A stretch of DNA of 59,768 nt, from assembly GCA_036279015.1 (NCBI GenBank), contig DASUJY010000090.1, positions 1 through 59,768 of the forward strand, written 5' to 3'. Each line of letters opens with the position of its first letter. Within the stretch, counting starts at the first letter, position 1. The translations under genes were made by a program, and so were the position numbers. Shown piece after piece: positions 25,581 through 33,103 of the stretch. Under the pieces are notes generated by a model that had not been told where the DNA came from, did not search any database, and worked only from the letters and a program-made list of their open reading frames with translations. The stretch comes from DATEOR01 sp036279015 (GTDB lineage Bacteria > Actinomycetota > Thermoleophilia > Gaiellales > Gaiellaceae).

Positions 25581-27314
25581 CTACCCGACCTTGTGCGGCC
25601 GCGTCCAGTACATCTTCGCGTACGCGTTCAGGTTCGGGTCCATGCCCTCCCACTGCGTCGTGTGCGCATCGATGTACTGGTGCTCGGTCAGCTGGGTGTA
25701 CACGAAGTTGTCGTAGATCATCTGCTCCATCTGCTGGACGATGGCCGCGCGCTCGTCCTCGTCGATGGTCGTCCCCTGCTTGTCGTAGAGGGCGTCGTAG
25801 TCAGCGTTGATCCAACCCGTGTCGCTCCAGGAGCACCACTGGCCCTTGGTCACGACCGAGAGCATGAAGTCGGGATCGACGTAGCCGACCCAGTCCCACA
25901 TGGCCATGTCCCAGCCGGTGTAGCCGGAGTTCGTCTTCGGGTCGCAGTGGTCCGTGGTCTCGTACTCGTACGCGGCGGTCGAGTCACCGCCGATCTTCAG
26001 CGTCACCTTGACGCCGGCCTCCGCGAAGCCCTCCTTGACGATCTCGAACGAGCGCTCGCCGTTGAAGTCGAGCGACGTCGGCTGCATGATGTCGTACTCC
26101 ATCTTGTGGGCCGGCTGCGCGTACTTGCCGGTGGTCGCCGGAGCGACGCGGATCCCGTCGGAGCCCTTCTTGTAGCCGAGAGAGTCGAGCGTCTGGTTGG
26201 CCGCCGCGCAGTCGTGCTCGAGCGGCCCGAGGTCCTTGTTCTCATAGAGGGAGATGTGGCCGGGCAGGCTCTCCACCTTGTCCGCGTAGCCGTTGAAGAC
26301 GACCTCGATGATCTTGTCGCGGTCGATGCACATCGAGAGCGCCTTCTTCACCTGCGGGTCGAGGAGCTCCCGGTTCTTGTCCTTGTAGGGGTTGGAGTTC
26401 CACGTGATGTTCGTGGTCTCCGCGCCCGGCACCTGGTTGACGACGATGTTCGAGTCCTGCTTCAGGACGTCGACCGCGTTGAACGGCACCTGGTCGACCC
26501 AGTCGACCTGACCGCTCTTCATGTCGGCGATCATCGAGTCCGCGTTCGTGTAGTACGTGAGCGCGATCGCCTCGACGTGCGACTTCTCGTCGCCCCAGTA
26601 GTTGGGGTCGGGGATGAAGACCGTCGTCCCCTTCTTCTCGTACTGCTTGACGGTGAACGCGCCGCCCGTGACCATGGACGAGAGGTCCTGCTCGGGATGA
26701 TGGGTCTTGAGGCCCTTCCCGTTCCCGGTGGCGTACTGCTCCCAGGCGTGCTGCGGCAGGACGAAGAACTGCTCGAGCTGGGCAAGGGCGTTCCCGACAG
26801 GCGCCTTGTAGTGGATCACCACGGTCGTCGGGTCGGGCGCCTCGGCGTTCGCCACGTGGTTCAGCGCCGGAGCCATGACGGCGGTCGGGCCGCCCGCGTA
26901 CTTGACGGTCGTGTTGATCGTCCAGGCGACGTCGGCGGCGGTCATCGGCTGGCCGTCCGACCACTTGGTCCCCGACTTCAGATGGAAGGTCCAGGTCTTG
27001 CCGTCGCTCGACGTGTCCCACGAGTCGGCCAGGTCGCCGACGATCTTGTACGCGCCGTCCTGGTAGTCGTACTGGACGAGCTGGGGATAGACCATGATGA
27101 AGGCGTTGTAGGCCTGCGACTCGATGAAGTTCCAGGGATTGAACGAGTCGATGTAGTTCGTCGTCCCGATGCGCAGGATGCCGCCCTCGACGGCGCCCCC
27201 GGTCTCGGTTCCTCCGGACTCCGTCGCATTGTTCGAGCTCGAACCTCCGCAAGCGGTCAGCCCCAGCGTGAGCGCGGCCAGGACCGCGATCACGATCGCA
27301 ACTTTCCTTCTCAT
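25581..27314 (-). CDS. peptide-binding lipoprotein, SBP family 5 (OppA/DppA-like)
   Basis: The protein is 577 residues from ATG 27314, which has AAAGGAGG immediately upstream; the longer in-frame extension is antisense noise. The signal peptide MRRKVAIVIAVLAALTLGLT ends in a lipobox LTAC with Cys22. The mature domain shows the family-5 pattern (WTFHLKSGTKWSDGQPMTAADV, YYTNADSMIADMKSGQVDWV). It captures peptides outside the membrane for OppBCDF. Its ATG overlaps the LD-carboxypeptidase stop (ATGA), tying uptake to that enzyme. Confidence 0.95.
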   Translation of the reverse strand: MRRKVAIVIAVLAALTLGLTACGGSSSNNATESGGTETGGAVEGGILRIGTTNYIDSFNPWNFIESQAYNAFIMVYPQLVQYDYQDGAYKIVGDLADSWDTSSDGKTWTFHLKSGTKWSDGQPMTAADVAWTINTTVKYAGGPTAVMAPALNHVANAEAPDPTTVVIHYKAPVGNALAQLEQFFVLPQHAWEQYATGNGKGLKTHHPEQDLSSMVTGGAFTVKQYEKKGTTVFIPDPNYWGDEKSHVEAIALTYYTNADSMIADMKSGQVDWVDQVPFNAVDVLKQDSNIVVNQVPGAETTNITWNSNPYKDKNRELLDPQVKKALSMCIDRDKIIEVVFNGYADKVESLPGHISLYENKDLGPLEHDCAAANQTLDSLGYKKGSDGIRVAPATTGKYAQPAHKMEYDIMQPTSLDFNGERSFEIVKEGFAEAGVKVTLKIGGDSTAAYEYETTDHCDPKTNSGYTGWDMAMWDWVGYVDPDFMLSVVTKGQWCSWSDTGWINADYDALYDKQGTTIDEDERAAIVQQMEQMIYDNFVYTQLTEHQYIDAHTTQWEGMDPNLNAYAKMYWTRPHKVG

Positions 27315-28315
27315 GCCGTCCTCCTTTTCTCCCTCGCCAGGTGGGGGGATTCGCCGCTCTTCGCGAGAGCGGGCTCGTCGATCGTGAGCGTTCGGGCATC
27401 GGCGTCGAGCGTGGCCCGAACACCGAGGGGAAGCGTTGCGAGATGCTTGCCGTGGCCCAAGGGCAGCTTGTATAGCACGGGAACGCCCAGCGGCTCCAGC
27501 CGTTGCTCCAGGACGTCCTCGATCGACTTCGTCCTTGGCCACTCGGGCCTAAACTCGCGCCACTCGCACTTTTCCATGTCGCCTACTACGACTCCGGCGA
27601 CCCGATCCAGTTTGCCCGCGTGTCCAAGCTGGGTCAGCATTCCGTCGACGTACCACGGCGGGGCGTCGTAGTCCTCGAAGAAGAAGATCGCGCCGTCCAG
27701 GTCGACCTCCCAGGGCGTGCCCATCGTCTGGAGGAGGAGCCAGAGGCAGCCGCCGGCGAGCGGGGCGCTCGCCTTCCCGGGCGCGATCGCGCGGACGTAC
27801 GGATCGTCGGGATCGGGCGGCACCTGTCCTGCGCCGCCGCCGTGCAGGACCTCGAGGAAGCGCGCGCGGGTGAACGAGGTCGTGTCCTTGTCGCCCAGGC
27901 CGGCCACTCCAGGCGCGTAGAACGTCGCGAGACCCGTGCGCTGACGGATCGCCACGTGGAGCGCCGTGATGTCGGAGAAGCCGAGGAGGGGCTTCGGGTT
28001 CGCCTCGATCACGTCGAAGTCGAGGAACGGAATCGTCTGCGCCGATCCGTAGCCGCCCTGCAGGCAGTGGACGACGTCCACCTCCGGATCGGCGAAGAGC
28101 GCGTTCAGATCCTCGGCGCGTGCCTCCGGCGACCCGGCGACGTAGTCGTCGCGCGCGTCGATCCCGTCCGCGAGCTTCACGCGACAGCCCTGTGACTCCC
28201 ACCATTCGACCCCGCGCAACAGGTCGGAGCGGTTCTCCCAGGGGCTCGCGGGAGCGGCGACCCCGATGGTGCCGCTCTCGGGAAGGGTGGGGGCGATGAG
28301 CGAGGCCGCTTCCAG
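27311..28315 (-). CDS. ldcA: LD-carboxypeptidase, peptidase family S66 (LdcA/MccF type)
   Basis: S66 enzymes cut the L-D bond of muramoyl tetrapeptides or of microcin-C-like peptide conjugates. Seen here: nucleophile elbow LLGFSDITALH (Ser), Glu in IFFFEDYDAPPW, and His in LPLGHGKHLATLPLG. The conserved N-terminal strand SGTIGVAAPASPW lies upstream of the first usable TTG (28219), and no ATG, GTG or other TTG exists before an in-frame TAG at 28327-28325. A TAGATT -10 box ends 6 nt before an in-frame CTG at 28315, which I take as the start (334 residues, normal family length). Starting at TTG 28219 would delete the first core strand. It is the first gene of the peptide-importer operon. Confidence 0.85.
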   Translation of the reverse strand: MEAASLIAPTLPESGTIGVAAPASPWENRSDLLRGVEWWESQGCRVKLADGIDARDDYVAGSPEARAEDLNALFADPEVDVVHCLQGGYGSAQTIPFLDFDVIEANPKPLLGFSDITALHVAIRQRTGLATFYAPGVAGLGDKDTTSFTRARFLEVLHGGGAGQVPPDPDDPYVRAIAPGKASAPLAGGCLWLLLQTMGTPWEVDLDGAIFFFEDYDAPPWYVDGMLTQLGHAGKLDRVAGVVVGDMEKCEWREFRPEWPRTKSIEDVLEQRLEPLGVPVLYKLPLGHGKHLATLPLGVRATLDADARTLTIDEPALAKSGESPHLAREKRRTA

Positions 28316-28327
28316 AAGCAGAATCTA
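28316..28327 (-). promoter_or_regulatory. candidate leaderless -10 box for ldcA-opp operon
   Basis: On the minus strand, TAGATT (28327-28322) is followed by 6 nt and then an in-frame CTG at 28315. Spacing matches the other leaderless starts in the window. The TAG is also the in-frame stop that bounds the ldcA reading frame. Confidence 0.4.
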
Positions 28328-28340
28328 TCGCCCTGCGACG

Positions 28341-28378
28341 CTTAACGACCGCTTAACCGTCCGCAACCTGGAGTTCAC
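28341..28378. promoter_or_regulatory. tandem direct repeats in the divergent ldcA/htrA control region
   Basis: CTTAAC occurs at 28341-28346 and 28352-28357, exactly 11 bp apart, and a related GTTCAC at 28373-28378, 21 bp further on. Repeats of one helical turn are typical of OmpR/PhoP-family response-regulator sites. The regulator is unknown. Confidence 0.35.
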
Positions 28379-28389
28379 AGGGCCGGAGC

Positions 28390-28402
28390 TATAACCGGTC
28401 GC
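28390..28402 (+). promoter_or_regulatory. leaderless -10 box for htrA-like gene
   Basis: TATAAC (28390-28395) is followed by 7 nt and then ATG 28403, with no Shine-Dalgarno in between. Confidence 0.5.
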
Positions 28403-29566
28403 ATGCAATCCTGGTGGGCGAAGTCGGGCGCGCTCGTCGCGGCGGCGCTCCTCGGAGGCGGCGTTGCGGTCGGCATCGACCAGGCCGTCGGCGAGGGCGG
28501 GACGACGACGATCGTCCGCGAGGTCGAGGGCGGGACGACCGAGCCGGCCTCGTTCCCGACGAGCGGCGGCAAGAAGATCTCCGACATCTACGACGCAGCC
28601 AAGCGGGGCGTCGTGCAGGTGACCTCGACCTCGGTCGTCTCGGACAACCCGTTCCTCGGGCCACAGGAACAGCAGGCTCAGGGCTCGGGCTTCGTGATCG
28701 ACAAGGGTGGCCACGTCGTCACGAACTACCACGTGGTCGAGGGTGCGAAGAAGGTGCAGGTCAGCTTCTCGGACAACGAGGAGAAGGATGCGACCGTCGT
28801 CGGCACCGATCCCTCCACCGACATCGCCGTCCTCAAGATACAGGGAGCCTGGTCGCGCTCGCTGACGCCGCTCGTCCTCGGCGACTCGAACGCCGTGAAG
28901 GTCGGGGACGCAGTTGTCGCGATCGGCAACCCGTTCGGCCTCGAGCGGACGGTCACGGCGGGGATCGTGAGCGCGCTCCAGCGCCATATCACGGCGCCGA
29001 ACGGCTTCCAGATCGACGAGGCGATCCAGACCGACGCCGCTATCAACCACGGCAACTCGGGCGGCCCGCTCCTGAACGCGTCAGGCCAGGTGATCGGCGT
29101 CAACGCCCAGATCGAGAGCGAATCCGGCGGGAACGTCGGGATCGGGTTCGCGATCCCGATCGACACCGTCAAGGACGTCTCGGGCCAGCTGATCGAAAGC
29201 GGAAAGGTCGAGCACGCCTACCTCGGCATCGAGATGAGGACGCTCGACTCCGACCTCGCGGACAACTTCCGCGTCCCCGTCGACAAGGGCATCCTCGTCG
29301 AGCGCGTCCATCCGGGCAGCCCGGCGGCCGAGGCAGGCCTGCGAGGAGGCACCACCCAGGTCGTGCTCGCGGGCACGACGTACTGGCTCGGCGGCGACGT
29401 GATCACGAAGGCCGACGGGCAGGCACTGGAAACCAGCGACCAGCTGGCTTCCGTAGTGAGTTCCAAGAGGCCCGGCGATTCCCTCGACCTCGAGGTGCAT
29501 CGCGGGCAGGAGACGATGAACGTGACAGTCGAGCTTGGGCGCCAACCGAGCACCCCAGTCGGATAA
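28403..29566 (+). CDS. HtrA/DegP-type S1C serine protease with PDZ domain
   Basis: The 387-residue protein has an N-terminal signal anchor (SGALVAAALLGGGVAVGI), then a trypsin-like domain with the complete triad: His110 (TNYHVVEG), Asp140 (STDIAVLK) and Ser219 (HGNSGGPLL). A C-terminal PDZ domain covers about 275-380 (KGILVERVHPGSPAAEAGL). It is an extracytoplasmic quality-control protease. It diverges from the ldcA-opp operon, and the shared 75-bp region holds tandem repeats that could co-regulate both. A rho-independent terminator follows 75 bp after the stop. Confidence 0.95.
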   Translation: MQSWWAKSGALVAAALLGGGVAVGIDQAVGEGGTTTIVREVEGGTTEPASFPTSGGKKISDIYDAAKRGVVQVTSTSVVSDNPFLGPQEQQAQGSGFVIDKGGHVVTNYHVVEGAKKVQVSFSDNEEKDATVVGTDPSTDIAVLKIQGAWSRSLTPLVLGDSNAVKVGDAVVAIGNPFGLERTVTAGIVSALQRHITAPNGFQIDEAIQTDAAINHGNSGGPLLNASGQVIGVNAQIESESGGNVGIGFAIPIDTVKDVSGQLIESGKVEHAYLGIEMRTLDSDLADNFRVPVDKGILVERVHPGSPAAEAGLRGGTTQVVLAGTTYWLGGDVITKADGQALETSDQLASVVSSKRPGDSLDLEVHRGQETMNVTVELGRQPSTPVG

Positions 29567-29640
29567 CGGCGCCCATGGCCCCTTTCCCCAAGGGGCCCGC
29601 TTCCGGGAGCTGCAGCGCCAGCTTGGCTCCCGGAGGTAAC

Positions 29641-29685
29641 GGTCGGAGGCCCGCCCGCCTGCCCGGGCCTCCGACCAGCTTTTTT
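29641..29685 (+). terminator. rho-independent terminator after htrA-like gene
   Basis: A perfect 13-bp stem (29641-29653 GGTCGGAGGCCCG with 29664-29676) has a 10-nt loop and is followed within 4 nt by six Ts (29680-29685). It is the only classical terminator I could see in the window. Confidence 0.85.
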
Positions 29686-29734
29686 GAGTCCCGGCCGGGT
29701 TGAGCACTTGAGCCTCACCCCGGCCGGAACTCAA
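29684..29734. repeat. long inverted repeat upstream of GCS2 gene
   Basis: Arms TTGAGTCCCGGCCGGG (29684-29699) and CCCGGCCGGAACTCAA (29719-29734) pair with one mismatch around a 19-nt loop. It starts in the T-tract of the preceding terminator and ends 6 nt before the TAACTT -10 box of the next gene, so it could terminate antisense transcription or bind a regulator. Confidence 0.6.
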
Positions 29735-29739
29735 GCCTT

Positions 29740-29751
29740 TAACTTCTTCCC
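29740..29751 (+). promoter_or_regulatory. leaderless -10 box for GCS2 gene
   Basis: TAACTT (29740-29745) is followed by 6 nt and then GTG 29752. No Shine-Dalgarno is present. Confidence 0.5.
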
Positions 29752-30783
29752 GTGATTCCCCATAGATTCGGCTCGTCCGAACCGTTCACGGTCGGGATCG
29801 AGGAGGAGCTCTTCTGCCTCGACGCGGAGACGCTCGCGCCGGCGCCCTTCCCGCGCGAGGCGCTCGACGGCGCGCGCCTCAAGGAGGAGCTCTTCACCTC
29901 GGTGGTCGAGCTGAACACGGGCATCCACGCGACGGCCGCCGAGGCGGTCGAGGAGCTCCAGGGCCTGAGGGAGCGCGCCAAGGCGACGGCGGGCAAGGCG
30001 GGGCTCGTCCTCGCCGGCGCGGGCACGTGGCCGACCGCGGTGCCGGAGGAGCAGGAGATCGGGCCGAACGAGGGCCTGCGGAAGTTCGTCGACTACGCCG
30101 GCTCCTCGGCCCGGCGGCAGTACTGCTCGGGCCTCCACGTGCACGTGGGAATGACGAGCCCGGAGGCGTGCATCGCCGCGCTCGAGGCCGTCCTGCCCTG
30201 GCTGCCGCTCGTGCTCGCCGTGTCCGCCAATTCCCCGTATCTCGCGGGCCGGGAGTCGGGCCTCCGCTCGACGCGTGCCGAGATCCTCACGCTGCTTCCG
30301 CGCGCGGGGGCGCCGCCCGTCTTCGCCTCGTACGCGGACTGGGAGACGTTCGCCGAGACGCTCGTCGAGCTCGGTCTGGCCGGCCATGTCCGCCGAATCT
30401 GGTGGGACGTGCGGCCGCATCCGACCCTTGGAACGCTCGAAGTGCGGATGCCAGATCAGCCGACACGGCTCGAGGCTACTCTGGCGCTCGCGACGGCCAT
30501 CCGGGCGATGGTTGCCGCCCTGAAGCCCGACGGACCTGCACACCGCGGTTACTACGTCCAGAATCGCTGGGCCGCCTCGCGGTTCGGGCACGATGCAGAC
30601 CTCGTCCACCCCGACGGCTCGCGCCTGCTGTCCGTGCGCGGGCTCCTCGACCAGCTGGCGAATCTCGCCGGTGAGGAGGGGGTCGCGCAGCTACGCGAGC
30701 TCGACCAGGCCGGGGAGCAGCTCGAGCTCGGTCGCGCCGAAGGCCTCGAAGCTCTCTGCCGCCGCCTGGTGGCGCTTACGTAA
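29752..30783 (+). CDS. carboxylate-amine ligase, glutamate-cysteine ligase GCS2/YbdK family
   Basis: This 343-residue ATP-dependent ligase starts with FTVGIEEELFCLD, the GCS2 ATP/metal-binding motif. It later has SGLHVHVGM and WWDVRPHPTLGTLEVRMPD, all typical of YbdK/EgtA-like enzymes. The family couples glutamate to cysteine or another amine; mycothiol-type actinobacteria use homologues in ergothioneine or other thiol metabolism. A thiol link would fit the SigR/RsrA-like pair 270 bp downstream, but this is inference. Confidence 0.9.
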   Translation: MIPHRFGSSEPFTVGIEEELFCLDAETLAPAPFPREALDGARLKEELFTSVVELNTGIHATAAEAVEELQGLRERAKATAGKAGLVLAGAGTWPTAVPEEQEIGPNEGLRKFVDYAGSSARRQYCSGLHVHVGMTSPEACIAALEAVLPWLPLVLAVSANSPYLAGRESGLRSTRAEILTLLPRAGAPPVFASYADWETFAETLVELGLAGHVRRIWWDVRPHPTLGTLEVRMPDQPTRLEATLALATAIRAMVAALKPDGPAHRGYYVQNRWAASRFGHDADLVHPDGSRLLSVRGLLDQLANLAGEEGVAQLRELDQAGEQLELGRAEGLEALCRRLVALT

Positions 30784-30792
30784 GATCGAGAC
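30781..30792 (+). promoter_or_regulatory. leaderless -10 box for HMA protein
   Basis: TAAGAT (30781-30786) is followed by CGAGAC and then GTG 30793. The TAA is also the stop codon of the GCS2 gene. Confidence 0.5.
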
Positions 30793-31014
30793 GTGGCTCT
30801 CCAGACTGACACCATCACGGTGACGGGCGTTCGCTGCGAGCGCTGCGTCATGCGGCTCGGCTCCTCGCTCCAGGGTCTCGACGGGCTCGAGGCCGCGAAC
30901 GCGAACCTGATGGGCCAGGTGATGCTCGCCTGGGACGACGAGCGCCTCGCTCGCGAGGAGATTCTCGAGGTGCTTGCCCGCGCCGGCTTCAACCCGGTGG
31001 CAGCCCCGGAATAG
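30793..31014 (+). CDS. small heavy-metal-associated (HMA) domain protein, CopZ-like
   Basis: The 73-residue protein has one HMA ferredoxin-like domain. The metal-binding pair is CERC in TVTGVRCERCVMRLGSS, close to the usual GMxCxxC loop but with Arg instead of Met before the first Cys. It could bind Cu(I) or Zn(II) or act as a thiol switch. It lies directly upstream of the sigma factor gene, whose SigR-type -35 overlaps its last codons. Confidence 0.85.
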   Translation: MALQTDTITVTGVRCERCVMRLGSSLQGLDGLEAANANLMGQVMLAWDDERLAREEILEVLARAGFNPVAAPE

Positions 31015-31033
31015 CGGGGATTTCGCTTTCGTT
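31008..31033 (+). promoter_or_regulatory. SigR/SigH-type promoter (GGAAT-N18-GTT) upstream of the sigma gene
   Basis: GGAAT at 31008-31012 is separated by exactly 18 bp from GTT at 31031-31033, matching the thiol-stress sigma consensus known from Streptomyces SigR and mycobacterial SigH. It precedes the sigma ATG (31055) by about 20 bp, which would make the gene autoregulated. Confidence 0.6.
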
Positions 31034-31054
31034 CAACTGTTACTGTCCGGGCCG

Positions 31055-31645
31055 ATGAGCGAAGCCCAGCCAGAGACGGATGCACGCGGCATCGCCGAGG
31101 ACGCGCGCTCCCGCGTGCGGTTCGAGGAGGAGGTTCTGGAGTTGGCGGATCAGGTCTATCGCGTCGCCAGGCGGCTCGTCTCGACGCGTGAGGAGGCCGA
31201 GGATCTCGTCCAGGAGACCTACGCGCGCGCGTTTCGCAGCTGGCGCTCCTACACCCCGGGCACCAACCTGCGCGCCTGGCTCTTCCGGATCCTCACGAAC
31301 CTGAACATCGACCGCGGTCGCCGGGAGCAGCGCACGCCCTCGACGCAGCCGCTCGAGGAAGGGGACTACTTCCTCTACAACCGCCTCGAGGCGGACTCCG
31401 GCACCGAGGACGAGGCACGTATCGAGCAACGGCTCTCGCAGGACGAGATCGTGCACGCCCTCTCGGAGGTGCCGCACGACTTCCGCGACGTGATCGTCCT
31501 CGTCGACATCGGCGACTTCACCTACCAGGACGCCGCCCAGATCCTCGACATCCCGATCGGGACGGTCATGTCGCGCCTGCACAGGGGCAGGCGCATCCTC
31601 AAGCAGGAGCTCGCAGAAGCTAGTGTTGGAGAAGAGGATCGATGA
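31055..31645 (+). CDS. sigR: ECF RNA polymerase sigma factor, SigR/SigH-like
   Basis: The 196-residue sigma-70 group-4 factor starts at ATG 31055; an in-frame extension reaches into the HMA gene. Region 2 reads TREEAEDLVQETYARAFRSW with the -10 recognition segment TNLRAWLFRILTNLNIDRGR. Region 4 is VPHDFRDVIVLVDIGDFTYQ followed by the helix-turn-helix IPIGTVMSRLHRGRR. It is paired by a 4-bp overlap with a zinc anti-sigma gene, and its own upstream region carries a GGAAT-N18-GTT promoter. Together these point to the thiol-oxidative-stress subgroup. Confidence 0.92.
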   Translation: MSEAQPETDARGIAEDARSRVRFEEEVLELADQVYRVARRLVSTREEAEDLVQETYARAFRSWRSYTPGTNLRAWLFRILTNLNIDRGRREQRTPSTQPLEEGDYFLYNRLEADSGTEDEARIEQRLSQDEIVHALSEVPHDFRDVIVLVDIGDFTYQDAAQILDIPIGTVMSRLHRGRRILKQELAEASVGEEDR

Positions 31646-31875
31646 TGTTCATGGATCCATGCGCGAAGTGCGAGGAGATGCTCCAGCCCTTCCTCGACCG
31701 CGAGCTCTCCGCGGACGAGCACGCGATCGCAGAGTCGCACCTGAACGAGTGCGGCTACTGCCGTAAGCGCTACAAGTTCGAGGAGACGCTGCGGCGCTAC
31801 GTGCGCCAGGCGGTCGTCGAGGAGATGCCGCCCGAGCTCAAGCAGAAGCTCGCGGCGCTGAGAACGCCGCTCTAG
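31642..31875 (+). CDS. rsrA: zinc-binding redox-sensing anti-sigma factor, RsrA-like
   Basis: The 77-residue protein has the ZAS motif HLNECGYC (His33, Cys37, Cys40) and an upstream Cys7. The Cys-26-His-4-Cys-3-Cys spacing equals that of Streptomyces RsrA (Cys11, His37, Cys41, Cys44). There, zinc loss and disulfide formation release the sigma factor. The ATG overlaps the sigma stop by 4 bp. The stop TAG shares a CTAG with the convergent HTH gene. Confidence 0.9.
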   Translation: MMFMDPCAKCEEMLQPFLDRELSADEHAIAESHLNECGYCRKRYKFEETLRRYVRQAVVEEMPPELKQKLAALRTPL

Positions 31876-32540
31876 CCGGCTCCGCCGACGATCACGACGA
31901 GGCGCTTGGGGTTGTCTCCGCCGGGAAGCGCGGCGGTGGCGACGCCGAGCTCCCGGGCGAGTCGGGCGCCGATCTCCGCGCCGCCGGGCGGGTAGTAGAC
32001 GAGCGTCTTCTTGTAGTCGGAGCGCTGGGCGTCGCCGACCTTCCCGAGCGCGTACGCGAGCCCGGCGATGCGGTTCGCCATCCCCGCGGCCGCGTTGCCC
32101 GCGCCGGTGCCGTTGTAGACGTCGACCTGGATCTCCCAGGGCTCGGGCAGAACGGAGGCCGCGGCGGCGGCGGCGGGACTGCTCGCCGGCGTGGCAGCGG
32201 AGGACTGGTGGCCGAGCTCGGGGCGGACGCCGAACAAAAGGAGGGTGGCGGCGGCAGCCATGAAGGCGGCGACGGCCATCGTCCTGCGGAGCGACCAGGT
32301 CTCGACGAGGCGGCTCGCGACCGGGAGGCCGGCGATCTGGCGCGCCTCGCGCTCCGAGATGCGGAGCGCGGTCGCGTAGACGAGGGCGGCGGCGAGGGCG
32401 TCGGCGTTCGAGCCGAAGCGGTACATGCAGTTCTCCTCGAGCGACTTGACCTGGTCGACCTCCATGCGCGCGCGAGCGGCGGCCTCCTCGAGCGTGAGGC
32501 GGCGGCGGAGGCGGGCGGCCCCAAGGGGAGAGACGGCCAT
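31872..32540 (-). CDS. membrane protein with N-terminal HTH and C-terminal LytR_C domain
   Basis: The protein is 222 residues from ATG 32540 (MAVSPLGAARLRRRLTLEEAA). An N-terminal RodZ/XRE-like helix-turn-helix (about 5-80) is followed by one membrane helix (TMAVAAFMAAAATLLLFGV), an Ala/Pro linker and a C-terminal LytR_C domain (WEIQVDVYNGTGAGNAA, about 145-222). The topology resembles RodZ-type cytoskeletal or envelope proteins. LytR_C domains occur in cell-wall ligase-associated proteins. The exact role is unknown. Confidence 0.82.
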   Translation of the reverse strand: MAVSPLGAARLRRRLTLEEAAARARMEVDQVKSLEENCMYRFGSNADALAAALVYATALRISEREARQIAGLPVASRLVETWSLRRTMAVAAFMAAAATLLLFGVRPELGHQSSAATPASSPAAAAAASVLPEPWEIQVDVYNGTGAGNAAAGMANRIAGLAYALGKVGDAQRSDYKKTLVYYPPGGAEIGARLARELGVATAALPGGDNPKRLVVIVGGAG

Positions 32541-32614
32541 CGGTTTGCTCAGAGTTCGGCGGTGAGAGCGTGCAACCCTCCTTTGCATCGGCAGGGCGCG
32601 AGGGTGCTTGAGGG

Positions 32615-33103
32615 TCAGCAGCTCTCGTCCTGGCGGTCGTAGGCGGAGAGCGTGTAGACGGGCTCGGCGAGGCCGGCGACCATTCCCGCGGTGCCGAGGA
32701 CGAGGCAGCGCTCGTCGCGGGTGAAGGTGACCCGATACGACCGTTCGTTGCTCGTGCCCGCCGCCCCGGCGAGGGAGCGCTCGAGGCGCGGCTCCCAGCT
32801 CGAGCGCAACCGTCCGACGTAGTAGTTGACGACGTCGAGCTGGGTCGTCGACCGCGGCGGTGCGAACGCGACCGTCGTTACGACTCCCTTCGGCAGCGGG
32901 ACGGCTTCCTCTCCCGAGAACGTCTCGCTGTTGCGACCGACCTCGTGCGCGCCGGGATAGACGCCCGCGGAGGCGAGCGTCTGCTCGTTGTCGTCGACTG
33001 CGGAGCGGTCGAGCCCGGACCAGACCGCGTAGGCGACGCCCCCGCCGAAGAGCAGGAGCGCGACCACGGGGATGATCACCGCCGGGCGGCGCAGGCGCCT
33101 CAC
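32615..33103 (-). CDS. membrane-anchored protein of unknown function
   Basis: The protein is 162 residues from GTG 33103, which overlaps the upstream stop as GTGA; an alternative Met at 33154 would overlap that gene by 55 bp. One N-terminal membrane helix (PAVIIPVVALLLFGGGVAYAV) follows an Arg-rich cytoplasmic start. The outer part has a small alpha/beta look (TTQLDVVNYYVGRLRSSWEP). I do not recognise a family. It is the last gene of an operon with an NTP transferase and an amidohydrolase. Confidence 0.75.
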   Translation of the reverse strand: MRRLRRPAVIIPVVALLLFGGGVAYAVWSGLDRSAVDDNEQTLASAGVYPGAHEVGRNSETFSGEEAVPLPKGVVTTVAFAPPRSTTQLDVVNYYVGRLRSSWEPRLERSLAGAAGTSNERSYRVTFTRDERCLVLGTAGMVAGLAEPVYTLSAYDRQDESC

